Below are positions 26,136 to 35,468 of a stretch of 64,000 bases of DNA, piece after piece. The DNA comes from Treponema sp. (GTDB lineage Bacteria > Spirochaetota > Spirochaetia > Treponematales > Treponemataceae): positions 42,737-106,736 of the forward strand of contig JAILLQ010000004.1 in assembly GCA_024693045.1 (NCBI GenBank), in the 5' to 3' direction. Each line of letters begins with the position of its first letter. The stretch's first letter is position 1. A program made the position numbers and the translations under genes. The notes under the pieces were generated by a model, which searched no databases, was not told the DNA's origin, and saw nothing but the letters and a program-made list of their open reading frames with translations.

Positions 26136-28768
26136 ACAGTTCTTGAATCATGGCAGGTAAAATACAATATCTGACTGCAAAGGCCACTTTCTTCAAGTAT
26201 TTTTTTTGCATTTTTAAACTTTTCTTCATCAAGATTTACGAATGGATCATCAAGTATCAAAACTGTTTTTTCATCCTGAAACATAGCAGAAACTAGAGCA
26301 AGTCTTGTGCAGAAATTTACAAGATCCTTGTAGCCTTCACTTAGATATTGGCTACCGTAACGACTTCCCTCACCCTTTATACTTACATCCAGATTTCTGT
26401 CTATAACTATATTCCTGTCTGAAGTAATTATCGAAAGATACTTATTAAACGCCTCTGTCATTTTTCCCATGTAACGGTTAGATAAATTTTCATAGGCTTC
26501 TTTTAGATATTCTTGAGCAGCTTTGAGAATACGAACTTTTTCTTTTGCCCCTTGTAATTCTTCATTTGCTCTATGAAGTTGAGCTTCTAATTCTGGCCGG
26601 CTATCAAGCTCTGACTGCAAATTTACAAGTTTATCTATATAAGAATTCTTCTGATTCAAGAGCAGAGCCATTTCTTCAGTTTCATTTCTGAGTTTTGAAT
26701 TTAATTCATCAAGGGAAAAAGAAACTTTTTTTGCCTTTAATACTTCTTCAAGCTTGTTTTTACTTTTAAAATCTTCAAGGTCCTTTTCATAAGTAGAAAA
26801 CAGGTGCCGTTGCTTATCCAATTCGTAAAGAGATTCATTTAAAATTCTAATTCTTTGTGAAAAGTTTAAAGTGTTATCCAGTTTGTATTTTTCCAGGTGA
26901 TTTGTCAGGTCTGATTTTATATTTTCTATTTCTTTCGAATTTGAATCAAAACGTAAAACTTTGTTCTTTAAGTCTAAATATTTCTGACATTTATGTCTTA
27001 CCAAGGCTAAAATTTTATCTTCATCAGAAGATGGGCACTGCTTTTCATATCGCAAAGTAAAAGACTTTATTTTTTTATTTAATGCAGAAAAAGATGAATT
27101 ATTATTCACAAGCTGGTCATATTTAGCCTTTTTTACTTTTAATTCTTCGTAATCATTCAATTCATTCCTGATATTTGCAAGTTCAAAAGAAGCATTTTCA
27201 ACAAAAGCATCTTTATGAATGGCCTTTATAAATGAATAAAGTGCACTTCTTTTTTCTTCAAGTGTATGACTTTCTTCCTGAAGTTTATCAATAATCGCCT
27301 TTAATAACTTTTCATTTTCATTTGCTTTAGAAATTTTAAACAGAAAAAAGAAAGCAAGAATCAAAAAAAACAAAGCTGCAGAAAAAGAAGAAATAAAAAA
27401 CAGCAAAGGATAATGATTTAATAGAAGTAAAACAGAAGCTGCTATAAGTGTTCCTGAAAAGAAAAATGATAAAATAATTAAAAAGATTTTTAATTTCATT
27501 TGCCTTTTCTTTTCACTATGAACTTTTTCTTCAAGCTGTTTTTTATTAAGTTCAACTTCCATCAAAGCTGCTTTAAGGCCTTCTATTTCGCTGACTCTGT
27601 TAATCTGCTTATTAAAAAAATCTCTGGAAATTTCAATATTTGCAAATTGGTTTTCATAGCGAAGGTATTTTTCTTTTTGCTTTTCATCTAAATCAAGAGA
27701 AGCTGCTTTCTTTAGAAAATCTTTTTTTTTATTTAATGCCTCCTGACAGTCTTCCAGTTCATCAATTGTCGGTATATCACCTTGAAAAAAATTGCTTAAA
27801 CTTTTAAAGGAAAGCCTTTCTTCCTGACTTATAGAGTCACTCTCTATTTCTTCTGACAAGGTTTCAAGGAGGCTGTTTTCATTCATAAAAGAAGTAATTT
27901 CATCTTTAGTCGGAATGTGGCCATTAAAAGAATCCTCAATTTTTTTAATTTCCTTTCTTACTTCTTCTATTTTTTCAGACAAATTCAGAAAAGTCTGTTT
28001 TTTTTCAAATAAAATTGTATTTTCTTTTTCAATATTAAGTTTGTTTAAAATAGATTCTTTTTCTTCTATTTTTTCTTTAACAGTCTTTAAAAGTTCTTCC
28101 TGTTCTTCCATGTCTTTTTCAGTAGAAAGGAGATTATCCAAAGATTCCTTGCACACAGTAATTTCATTTTCCAGACTTTTAATCACAGTTTTGGAAGACC
28201 TTACCATCTGGTATACTTCGATAGCTTTTTTCAATCTTTCATCAGCCTTTTCGTAATTTCCAAGATCATCAGAATCGTCCAGAAGATTGTTTAATTTTGC
28301 ATTTATACTGTCGTTCAAACCAGGACTTTTATCCTTATCCAAAGTGACGAAAGAACTTCTTTCAAAAGAATCTCTATCTATACCAAAAAGAATAAGACCC
28401 GGCTCCTTATTGCCTTCAAACCTTTTTGCGGGAAGATTTGAAGCTAAATCGATAATTTCCATACTATCCTTAGATTCTTTTTCAGAGTCAAAAAATCTGC
28501 TTATCGTATAAGTCCCCTCTTCATCTGAAAAAGTTAAAGTGCCGCCGAACTTTCCTCCTGCCCATGGAAAATAATGTTCACGGTCAAAGAAGCCGTTTTT
28601 CTTTCTTCCCTTTTCTTCCATTCCATAAAAAATAGCCTTGATAAAAGCAGCTAAAGTTGATTTACCCCAGCCATTTTCCTGGATAATTGAGTTAATTCCA
28701 TCTTTGAAGGTAAACGTTTTTTTGTGAAACTTTCCAAAGTTTTCTATATTTATTGATTTTATTATCAT
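26132..28768 (-). CDS. YhaN-like AAA ATPase with central membrane hairpin (SMC-like coiled coil)
   Basis: 878 aa. N-terminal Walker A lies in NGWGKSTLAAF (about residues 33-43). Long coiled coils cover about 170-400 and 500-780. C-terminal signature YLSEGYKDLVNFCTRLALV and Walker B TVLILDDPFVNLDEE complete a split ABC/SMC-type head. Two hydrophobic segments near residues 425-475 look like a membrane hairpin and there is no CxxC zinc hook. Both points favour YhaN over SbcC/Rad50. The gene follows a nuclease gene by 2 nt, so the pair should form a nuclease-ATPase complex acting on DNA ends. The role in B. subtilis relatives is not well defined. Confidence 0.82.
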   Translation of the reverse strand: MIIKSINIENFGKFHKKTFTFKDGINSIIQENGWGKSTLAAFIKAIFYGMEEKGRKKNGFFDREHYFPWAGGKFGGTLTFSDEEGTYTISRFFDSEKESKDSMEIIDLASNLPAKRFEGNKEPGLILFGIDRDSFERSSFVTLDKDKSPGLNDSINAKLNNLLDDSDDLGNYEKADERLKKAIEVYQMVRSSKTVIKSLENEITVCKESLDNLLSTEKDMEEQEELLKTVKEKIEEKESILNKLNIEKENTILFEKKQTFLNLSEKIEEVRKEIKKIEDSFNGHIPTKDEITSFMNENSLLETLSEEIESDSISQEERLSFKSLSNFFQGDIPTIDELEDCQEALNKKKDFLKKAASLDLDEKQKEKYLRYENQFANIEISRDFFNKQINRVSEIEGLKAALMEVELNKKQLEEKVHSEKKRQMKLKIFLIILSFFFSGTLIAASVLLLLNHYPLLFFISSFSAALFFLILAFFFLFKISKANENEKLLKAIIDKLQEESHTLEEKRSALYSFIKAIHKDAFVENASFELANIRNELNDYEELKVKKAKYDQLVNNNSSFSALNKKIKSFTLRYEKQCPSSDEDKILALVRHKCQKYLDLKNKVLRFDSNSKEIENIKSDLTNHLEKYKLDNTLNFSQRIRILNESLYELDKQRHLFSTYEKDLEDFKSKNKLEEVLKAKKVSFSLDELNSKLRNETEEMALLLNQKNSYIDKLVNLQSELDSRPELEAQLHRANEELQGAKEKVRILKAAQEYLKEAYENLSNRYMGKMTEAFNKYLSIITSDRNIVIDRNLDVSIKGEGSRYGSQYLSEGYKDLVNFCTRLALVSAMFQDEKTVLILDDPFVNLDEEKFKNAKKILEESGLCSQILYFTCHDSRTV

Positions 28769-28770
28769 TT

Positions 28771-29862
28771 TTAAAAGTCCTTTCCGGATAGAGCCTTTAG
28801 GCCTGCAATTATAATTTTAGATTTTTCATCTTCTGGTAAATCTTTCGATTCTACCGTGCGAACAAATTCCCCTTTTAAAGAAATGTCATTGCGATATTTT
28901 TCATAGTCAATCTTAATTTCTGTCTTGTCGTAGATTTTCAAAAAGAAAAACTTTGATTCCAACTGTCGTGTAAATGAATCAATTTCGATATCAGCGGTTT
29001 CAGATACATCTCCCTTAAGAATAACCTTAACCATTGAATCGCTGGAAATCTGATCTAAATCACTGGAAATCTTTGAAAGAATTTCAGAGTAACTTTCATA
29101 GGAAGAAATATTAATTTCTGGTGCATAAAGTTTTCTTATGGAAGTTTCAATAAAGCGGGAAGAAATTTTATGACTTTCTTCATCAACATCAAGAAGAACA
29201 TAGCCTTTTGGTCCCGTCTCATCAAATCCCCTTCCTTCAAGGCAACCTGAATAGCAATAAACACCACGAGAATCAAGTTTTTCCCGGGAATAAGAATGAA
29301 TATGACCTAAAGCAAGATAATCAATATTTTTGCCCTTGAGTTTTGATAAATTGAACAAAGGAGCATCATTTTTTCCTGTCGACTTTACAACTTCTCCATG
29401 CAGGGTAACAATGTTGATTTTTGAAGCATCTAAAACAAGAGATGTATAGAGACTTTCAGAAACCGTTTCAAAAACTTCTCTTCCAGAAATGCACAAAGGT
29501 CCAAAATCATACGAAGTCCATTTATCTGAAGTAAAAAACTTTAAATTTTCAGGACAATTATCTTCTGTAGAAAAAAAGTTTTCCTTGTCGTGATTTCCCC
29601 TTAAATATAGAAAAGTAATCTGAGGATTCTGCTGGATTATGAATAAGATTCGTTTTTTAATAGTTCTTTCAGCACTTTTTGCAGTATCAAAAAGATCTCC
29701 TGCAATCAATATTATTTCAACTTTATATTTAGGAGCTTCAATCTCTACTAATTTTAAAAAGGACTTAACAAGTTCTTCCTTTCTTTTGCGGGCATTATCC
29801 CTGGAAAGATTACTTTCCAATTTTGAATCAAGATGAAGATCCGCACAATGGATTATTCTCAA
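28771..29862 (-). CDS. metallophosphoesterase, YhaO/SbcD-like nuclease
   Basis: 363 aa. Calcineurin-like metallophosphoesterase motifs: HCADLHLDS (residues 5-13), LIAGDLFD (about 52-59), LRGNHD (about 88-93), TLHGE (about 150) and ALGHIHSY (about 186-193). The order and spacing match the SbcD/Mre11/YhaO family of DNA nucleases. It is the first gene of the pair with the YhaN-like ATPase. The C-terminal domain (about 250-363) is the capping region. Confidence 0.85.
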   Translation of the reverse strand: MRIIHCADLHLDSKLESNLSRDNARKRKEELVKSFLKLVEIEAPKYKVEIILIAGDLFDTAKSAERTIKKRILFIIQQNPQITFLYLRGNHDKENFFSTEDNCPENLKFFTSDKWTSYDFGPLCISGREVFETVSESLYTSLVLDASKINIVTLHGEVVKSTGKNDAPLFNLSKLKGKNIDYLALGHIHSYSREKLDSRGVYCYSGCLEGRGFDETGPKGYVLLDVDEESHKISSRFIETSIRKLYAPEINISSYESYSEILSKISSDLDQISSDSMVKVILKGDVSETADIEIDSFTRQLESKFFFLKIYDKTEIKIDYEKYRNDISLKGEFVRTVESKDLPEDEKSKIIIAGLKALSGKDF

Positions 29863-30055
29863 TTAGTCCTCCACAAAATCAACTTTATGCTAACATAAAA
29901 CTATACATTTAGATAGATAAAAGTAAGAAAGATAAAATAAATTTAATTAACGATTTAACACAGGAACTTTTGCTTTTTTAAAGTTTTCGATATTTACTTT
30001 TATCTCAATAACAGATATTTTCAAGACAACCTACTATTTATATAAGGAATATAAA

Positions 30056-32170
30056 ATGAAAATTTCAAAACAATTTACAATTATTGCTTTGATGGCTCTT
30101 CTTTCATTTGCTTTTTCAGCATGTTCGTCGGGGTCTTCAAATGACTTGGCCTATTTGCTCTCAAGTTCCGCTGAAAACTCAAACAGTTCGTCATCAGGAA
30201 GCGGAAGCAGTTCTTCTGGAAGTGGAAGCAGTTCATCAGGTAGCGGAAGCAGTTCATCAGGTTCAAGCAGTAGTTCTCTATTTACTTTCTGCGGGGATGA
30301 AAATTACAAAAGCCCTAACAACGTAGAAGTAAGTGCAGCTGTAAACCAGTCAGAAAACCTTGAAGCTACATGGTGGAAGAAAGGTTCTATCTATCAGGTT
30401 TGGATGAAAAGTTTTTGCGATTCTGACGGAGATGGATGCGGGGATTTTAAAGGTGTAACTTCAAAACTTGACTACATAAAGGATGAAGTTGGCTGTGATA
30501 CAATATGGCTAAGTCCTATCTTTGACTGTGCCTACAAAAGTAAATCATCTAGTGGAAATATGCACGGTTATGATACAACTGACTACTACAAAGTAAATGA
30601 CTACTTTGGGACAGAAGCAGATTTAATCGAACTTATTCAGACCTGCCATAACAAGGGAATGAAAATTCTCTTTGACTTTGTACCTAACCACACAAGTTCA
30701 TCTCATTCATGGTTTTCTGATTCCAAGCTTTCTAAAAATGGAAAGAGAGACTGGTACATGTGGAATTCTACATCTCTGAACTGGAACAATGGAATGAGCA
30801 CTGGCAACTGGTATACTTTCTCTAATATAAATGTAAACGGCTATTTCTACGGAGCATTTAACTCAGGTATGCCTGACTTAAATTTCAGAAATTACGAAGT
30901 TCGGGAAGAAATGAAAAATGTTGCCCGATACTGGCTCAACAAGGGTTTTGACGGAATCCGAGTAGACGCAGTACGCTACCTGGTAGAAACATCTTCTTCT
31001 TGTTGCGATACAGATGAATCTCACAGCTGGTTCAAGGAACTTAGAAGCGAATTAAACAAATACTCTTCTCCAAAATACATGATGTGTGAAGCCTGGGTTG
31101 AAGGAAATCGAAACATTATTGAAAAATACCTTGGAAAAGAAGATGAATTTCATGCAGTTTTAGACTTTGACCAGGGACGAACTTTCACTTCTTCTGTTAA
31201 AAATGAGACCAATTCAATTTCTGAAAAACTTTATGCAAACAAAAGTTCTAATACTGGCTTTGCAACTTTCATAACAAATCATGATGATTACACAGACAGA
31301 TTGGGCACTATATTTAAAGGTGATGAAAAACTCATGAAACTTGCAACCGCTATTTCCCTGCTTCGACCTACAATTCCAATAATTTATTATGGAACAGAGA
31401 TAGGCATGAAACAACTTGCAATAAGTGGGGATGCCCGACTCAGAGGTGCTTTTGACTGGGAGCTTGAAACAAGCCAGGCTGCAACTGCAAATTCTCTGCT
31501 AAAACTGAATAAAGCTCTGAATACTGTTAGAAAAAGCCATTCTGAAGCCTTTGCAAATGGAACAGTAACTTTCCTTACAACCGGTAACAGTAAAGTTGTT
31601 GCCTACACTATCACAAGTTCTTCAGAAACCTTGCTCTGTGTATTCAATTTAGGGCGTACAGCTATTGAAAGCCTATCTCTTAGTGGACTTTCCTCTTTTA
31701 CTACTTCATCATGCCTGATTGGAGATACAGACGCCCCTGCTTTAGAAACTACAAGTGTAAAAAATCTTGCTCCTTGTGCCTTCCGCCTATACATTTTGAA
31801 CGCAACAGAAGCCAATATTTTTGACGATGAAACTTATACTGCAGGTCAAACTTATACACAGGAAAATAACGTCGCAGAAATTCCAAAAACTTATGATACT
31901 ATCTACATCAGAGGCTCATTTAATAACTGGGGCGGAACATTGATGACAAAAGGTAGCGACGGTTGGTTTACAGTTGATATTCCATTCACCAGTTCTGGTA
32001 AGATAGAATACAAATACTGTGAAAATAACGAAACAGCCTGGGGTGACAACTGGGGTGATGAAAATGGTGATAATATTAAAGCAAATGTAGAAGCTAATCA
32101 CACATACCGCTTCAGTTTCCGAATAACAGAATCTGGACCTGAACGCAAATTTGAAGACATTACAAACTAA
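30056..32170 (+). CDS. lipoprotein alpha-amylase family enzyme (GH13) with C-terminal starch-binding-like module
   Basis: 704 aa. Lipoprotein signal with lipobox FSAC (Cys23), then a Ser/Gly linker (about 24-75) coded partly by a 21-bp tandem repeat. The GH13 barrel shows DFVPNH (region I), GIRVDAVR (nucleophile Asp), CEAWVEG (acid/base Glu) and FITNHDD (third acid). A C-terminal module (about 615-704, IYIRGSFNNWGG, KIEYKYCENN) resembles starch-binding beta-sandwich modules. It likely cleaves alpha-glucans such as starch or maltodextrin at the cell surface or periplasm. Start chosen from AAGGAATATAAA before the ATG. The enzyme subclass (amylase, neopullulanase or glucosidase) cannot be settled by eye. 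Confidence 0.92.
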   Translation: MKISKQFTIIALMALLSFAFSACSSGSSNDLAYLLSSSAENSNSSSSGSGSSSSGSGSSSSGSGSSSSGSSSSSLFTFCGDENYKSPNNVEVSAAVNQSENLEATWWKKGSIYQVWMKSFCDSDGDGCGDFKGVTSKLDYIKDEVGCDTIWLSPIFDCAYKSKSSSGNMHGYDTTDYYKVNDYFGTEADLIELIQTCHNKGMKILFDFVPNHTSSSHSWFSDSKLSKNGKRDWYMWNSTSLNWNNGMSTGNWYTFSNINVNGYFYGAFNSGMPDLNFRNYEVREEMKNVARYWLNKGFDGIRVDAVRYLVETSSSCCDTDESHSWFKELRSELNKYSSPKYMMCEAWVEGNRNIIEKYLGKEDEFHAVLDFDQGRTFTSSVKNETNSISEKLYANKSSNTGFATFITNHDDYTDRLGTIFKGDEKLMKLATAISLLRPTIPIIYYGTEIGMKQLAISGDARLRGAFDWELETSQAATANSLLKLNKALNTVRKSHSEAFANGTVTFLTTGNSKVVAYTITSSSETLLCVFNLGRTAIESLSLSGLSSFTTSSCLIGDTDAPALETTSVKNLAPCAFRLYILNATEANIFDDETYTAGQTYTQENNVAEIPKTYDTIYIRGSFNNWGGTLMTKGSDGWFTVDIPFTSSGKIEYKYCENNETAWGDNWGDENGDNIKANVEANHTYRFSFRITESGPERKFEDITN
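30203..30265 (+). repeat. 21-bp tandem repeat, three copies, coding the Ser/Gly linker
   Basis: Units at 30203-30223, 30224-30244 and 30245-30265 each begin GGAAGCAGTTC and code Gly-Ser-Ser-Ser-Ser-Gly-Ser. They are in frame and form the flexible tether between the lipid anchor and the catalytic domain. Copy number can vary without a frameshift. Confidence 0.85.
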
Positions 32171-32172
32171 GA

Positions 32173-33159
32173 TTAGTAATTAAAACACCTTACTTTATGG
32201 CCGTCGTCAAGTGTCTGTAATTCAGGCATTTGCCGGCGGCATTTTTCTCTTGCCTTAGGGCAGCGATGGGCAAAAGGACAGGAAACTTCTTCTTCCAGAG
32301 TAGTCTTTACTTCCAGAGATGAATTAGAAAGAAGATTTTTTGCCCCCTCGAACAAAAGTTTTGTGTATGAATGAAGTGCTTCTTTATAAAGATTTTCCGC
32401 AGGAGCCTCTTCAACCAAAACACCCCTATACATAACACCGATTTTATCACAAAAATAACAGGCAACTTTTAAATCATGAGTGATGAAAAGATAACTCAAA
32501 TTTCGTTTTTTTCGTAAATCTATGAGCAGATTGATTATTTGCCCCTGAATAGAAACATCAAGAGCAGAAACAACTTCATCGCAAATCAAAAGGTCCGGAT
32601 TCATAATTAATCCTCGGGCTATAGAAATACGCTGTCTCTGCCCTCCAGAAAATTCTGCAGGTCGGCGATATAAATCTTCTTTCTTTAAGCCTACTTCCTG
32701 AATAATTTCCTGAGCTAGTTTTAAAGCTTCTTCCTTCCCCTTCCACATTGAAGAGTATTTTAGCCCCGAGGTAAGAACTTCAAAAACTGTCATTCTAGGA
32801 TTTAAGGAACGGGCAGGATCCTGAAAGACATACTTAACCTTTTCGCGAAATTTTTTAAGTTCTTTTTTTGAAAAGTTTTCAACATTCAGAAATTCAGAAG
32901 TATCCTCTGGAAGGGATTTTGGATAATAAAAAATTTCACCCGAAGACTGTTTATACATTTGTATAATAAGTCTTGCTGTAGTGGTTTTTCCACAACCAGA
33001 TTCTCCTACAAGTCCGTAAGTTTTTCCCCTTTCAAGGCAGAAAGAAACGTCATTAACTGCGTAGACTGTTTTTTTATTCTTAGCAAAAAATCCCGCTTCC
33101 AAATTGAAGTGCTTTGAAAGATGAGAAACTTGAATTACAGGAGAATTAGTCATTTCCAT
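32173..33159 (-). CDS. oligopeptide ABC transporter ATP-binding protein, OppF-like
   Basis: Walker A GESGCGKTTTARL, signature FSGGQRQRISIARGL, Walker B LLICDEVVSALDVS and switch FITHDL are followed by the C-terminal oligopeptide/dipeptide extension with CPFAHRCPKAREKC, typical of OppF/DppF. The start at 33159 (MEMTNSP) is preferred because GAGGT lies 7 nt upstream; the ATG at 33171 is within that ribosome-binding region. No OppA-D genes are adjacent, so it works with components encoded elsewhere or is an orphan. Confidence 0.87.
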   Translation of the reverse strand: MEMTNSPVIQVSHLSKHFNLEAGFFAKNKKTVYAVNDVSFCLERGKTYGLVGESGCGKTTTARLIIQMYKQSSGEIFYYPKSLPEDTSEFLNVENFSKKELKKFREKVKYVFQDPARSLNPRMTVFEVLTSGLKYSSMWKGKEEALKLAQEIIQEVGLKKEDLYRRPAEFSGGQRQRISIARGLIMNPDLLICDEVVSALDVSIQGQIINLLIDLRKKRNLSYLFITHDLKVACYFCDKIGVMYRGVLVEEAPAENLYKEALHSYTKLLFEGAKNLLSNSSLEVKTTLEEEVSCPFAHRCPKAREKCRRQMPELQTLDDGHKVRCFNY

Positions 33160-33174
33160 AAAATACCTCATATA

Positions 33175-33687
33175 TTAAATATAACTTACGGTTTCTTCTA
33201 TATTTTTTCTGGAATTGTGATTAGCAAGAGGACCAGTTCCTTCGGCGGCAAAGCCCAAATCCAAAAGCATCAGGACTTCTTCATCTTCCGGAAGATTAAA
33301 AATTTCAGCAGCCTTTTCAGGGTCAAAATTGTTCAACCAGCAGCTGTCTACACCAGCATTAAAAGCCCCCAACATCAAATGAGTTGCAACAATCGAAGCA
33401 TCTTCCAAACCGGAATTTCTTTTCTGACCTGGATATGTAAATACATTATTCTTATTAAATGCAACTATTAGAACTACAGGAGCATTGTAACGACAGGGCG
33501 TAATAGAATCTATTTTTGCAAGACCTTCTTTCGATTGAACCACATATATGTGCTGTTCCTGCAAATTTTTGGCAGTAGGAGCAAGTCGGCCAGCTTCAAG
33601 GATTGAATCAAGTTCTTTTTTTGAAAGACTTTTATCGCTGTACTTCTTACACGAATATCTATTTTTTACCACTTCATTAAAATCCAT
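33175..33687 (-). CDS. nitroreductase family protein
   Basis: 170 aa, a small FMN-dependent nitroreductase-like enzyme. The family start NRYSCKKYSDKSLSKKELD, the EAGRLAPTAKNLQ segment (residues about 30-42) and the late LMLLDLGFA are visible. It should reduce nitro or quinone-type compounds with NAD(P)H; the true substrate is unknown. The start is supported by GGAGG 7 nt upstream. Confidence 0.88.
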   Translation of the reverse strand: MDFNEVVKNRYSCKKYSDKSLSKKELDSILEAGRLAPTAKNLQEQHIYVVQSKEGLAKIDSITPCRYNAPVVLIVAFNKNNVFTYPGQKRNSGLEDASIVATHLMLGAFNAGVDSCWLNNFDPEKAAEIFNLPEDEEVLMLLDLGFAAEGTGPLANHNSRKNIEETVSYI

Positions 33688-33702
33688 AAAATAACCTCCT
33701 GA

Positions 33703-34485
33703 TTAAAACAAATTATGAATTAATTTATATGCTACAGAGCCAGGTTTAGGTGTATTTTCGCATTCTTCGGGAATACACCAGATAGCTTCTGCAATTTCTT
33801 CTTTTTGTAGAAGAAGTTCCCCACTTTCATATTCTGCGGTAAAGGCCAACATCAACTGGTCTGGATAGGGCCAGCCCTGGCTTCCCTTGTATTGAATATT
33901 TTTAATTTTTATACCAGTTTCTTCAAAAACTTCTCTTCGAACTGCGTGTTCTGCAGATTCCCCGGCTTCCATAAAACCCGCTATACAGGCAAAAGTATTT
34001 AAATTTCGATATGAGTGGCGAACTAAAAGAGCTTCTTTTCCCCTTCTAACAAGAACTATAACACAAGGTTCTACTCGAGGAAAAATAATTTTTTTACAAA
34101 CAGGGCATTCCCTGGCAGAAAAGTTATTGCTTTCAACTAAAGCTTTTCCACATGCAGAACAGAAACGGTATTCTTTTCGCCATTCAAGAATACTGCGACT
34201 TCGAGCACAAAGAAAGTTTTTTTCTTCATCATTCAAAGAAAAAAATTCCCTAATCGAAATTTCAGTAAAAGTTTCTGGTGTCAAAAAATCAGGAGGAAGA
34301 GAAATAGAAGCAATCGAAAAAGTGTCTTCATAAAAAAAATCTGAATCCGCTGCAATTTTTTTTAATGCCAGCAAATCATCGAAATCAAGCATGGAAAAAT
34401 CTTTTTTTAAAAGCAGATTTTTTTCTTTGATTGCAAAACAGAGGATTTTCTTTTCTATTTTTGTAGGATTATTGATAAAAGGCAT
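33703..34485 (-). CDS. nudC: NUDIX hydrolase, NADH pyrophosphatase (NudC-like)
   Basis: 260 aa. The zinc ribbon CSACGKAL...CPVCKKIIFPR (about residues 115-145) is followed by the complete NUDIX box GFMEAGESAEHAVRREVFEE (about 179-198) and the TG that completes it, plus the GSQGWPYPDQLM motif specific to NudC. NudC cleaves NADH or removes NAD caps from RNA. The start abuts the cdd stop. The SQPWPFPxS motif of NudC appears in a slightly varied form, so the assignment is good. Confidence 0.9.
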   Translation of the reverse strand: MPFINNPTKIEKKILCFAIKEKNLLLKKDFSMLDFDDLLALKKIAADSDFFYEDTFSIASISLPPDFLTPETFTEISIREFFSLNDEEKNFLCARSRSILEWRKEYRFCSACGKALVESNNFSARECPVCKKIIFPRVEPCVIVLVRRGKEALLVRHSYRNLNTFACIAGFMEAGESAEHAVRREVFEETGIKIKNIQYKGSQGWPYPDQLMLAFTAEYESGELLLQKEEIAEAIWCIPEECENTPKPGSVAYKLIHNLF

Positions 34486-34886
34486 TATTTTTCCAGCGAA
34501 AAACTTTCTGGCAGAAGCTGACCTAAAGTCATAGCTTTTAAACTACCTTCTGAGTTTATCATTATTACTTTAAAATCCTTACTGCAAAATTCAGATAATA
34601 CCTGGCGACAAACCCCACAAGGAGAACAAAAATCCTTTACTATTCCATCAGGACCACCTGCAATGGCAATAGCTTCAAAATCCCGTTCCCCTTCACTTAC
34701 GGCCTTAAAAACAGCGGTTCTTTCGGCACAGTTAGAAGGTCCATAGGCCGCATTTTCGACATTGCAGCCAGTAAAAACCTTTCCACTCTTTGAAAGAAGG
34801 GCTGCTCCTACATGAAAATGTGAATATGGTGCATAGGAAAATTTAAGCATCTTTACCGCAATTTCTGCTAATTCTTTATCTTCCAT
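34485..34886 (-). CDS. cdd: cytidine deaminase
   Basis: 133 aa. Zinc-dependent deaminase of cytidine/deoxycytidine in pyrimidine salvage. The catalytic NCAERTAVF (about residues 51-59) and PCGVCRQVLSEF (about 86-97) give the Cys-Cys-Cys zinc site of homotetrameric Cdd. N-terminal FSYAPYSHFHVGAAL is typical. Its last base is shared with the nudC start region. Confidence 0.95.
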   Translation of the reverse strand: MEDKELAEIAVKMLKFSYAPYSHFHVGAALLSKSGKVFTGCNVENAAYGPSNCAERTAVFKAVSEGERDFEAIAIAGGPDGIVKDFCSPCGVCRQVLSEFCSKDFKVIMINSEGSLKAMTLGQLLPESFSLEK

Positions 34887-34904
34887 AAAATACGACCTCC
34901 AAAT

Positions 34905-35447
34905 CTAAGCAAGAATTTCCTGAATTTTACTAAATATTTCTTCAGGTTCCGGCATTTTCCCCTTTCCATCATCCCCGCAAGCTAAATGACCAGCCGAAGG
35001 TTCTGAAACAATCATTCCGTAATGGCGGCATTTTTCAATATTATCCTGGGTAATCTGGTTTTCATACATTGCAGTATTCATAGCCGGATAAATTAACTTT
35101 TTACACTTTGAAGCGAGAAATGTTGTTGTAAGCATATCATCGCAAAGTCCGTTTGAAAGCTTTGCAATTACATTAGCCGTTGCCGGAGCAATTACAAATA
35201 AATCTGCTTTTTTGGCAAGGGAAACATGATTAACATTGAACTCAAAATTACGGTCAAATGTATCGACATAACACTTATGTCCAGAAAGAGTTTCAAATGT
35301 TATTGGATTTATAATATTTGTTGCATTTTTTGTCATTATGACCTGCAAATCTACTCCGTTTTTTACAAGAAGACTTGCAAGACTGGCAGCTTTATAGGCC
35401 GCAATACTTCCACTTACGCCTAAAATTATAGTCTTTCCTTTTAACAT
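34905..35447 (-). CDS. coaC: phosphopantothenoylcysteine decarboxylase (CoaC domain only)
   Basis: 180 aa flavoprotein. LGVSGSIAAYKAASLAS (about residues 8-24), the catalytic His in NVNHVSLAKKADLFVIAPAT (about 72-91), ANVIAKLSNG, and the PAMNTAMY substrate clamp (about 121-128) are all present. The usual C-terminal synthetase domain (CoaB) of bifunctional CoaBC is absent. Coenzyme A synthesis would then need a separate CoaB gene, as in streptococci. Confidence 0.9.
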   Translation of the reverse strand: MLKGKTIILGVSGSIAAYKAASLASLLVKNGVDLQVIMTKNATNIINPITFETLSGHKCYVDTFDRNFEFNVNHVSLAKKADLFVIAPATANVIAKLSNGLCDDMLTTTFLASKCKKLIYPAMNTAMYENQITQDNIEKCRHYGMIVSEPSAGHLACGDDGKGKMPEPEEIFSKIQEILA

Positions 35448-35468
35448 AAGATTAGTTTACTGCATTTT

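Noticed and set aside
26132..29862. Calling the pair SbcC-SbcD
   Set aside because: The ATPase has no CxxC zinc hook and has a central hydrophobic hairpin, which fits YhaN-YhaO better.
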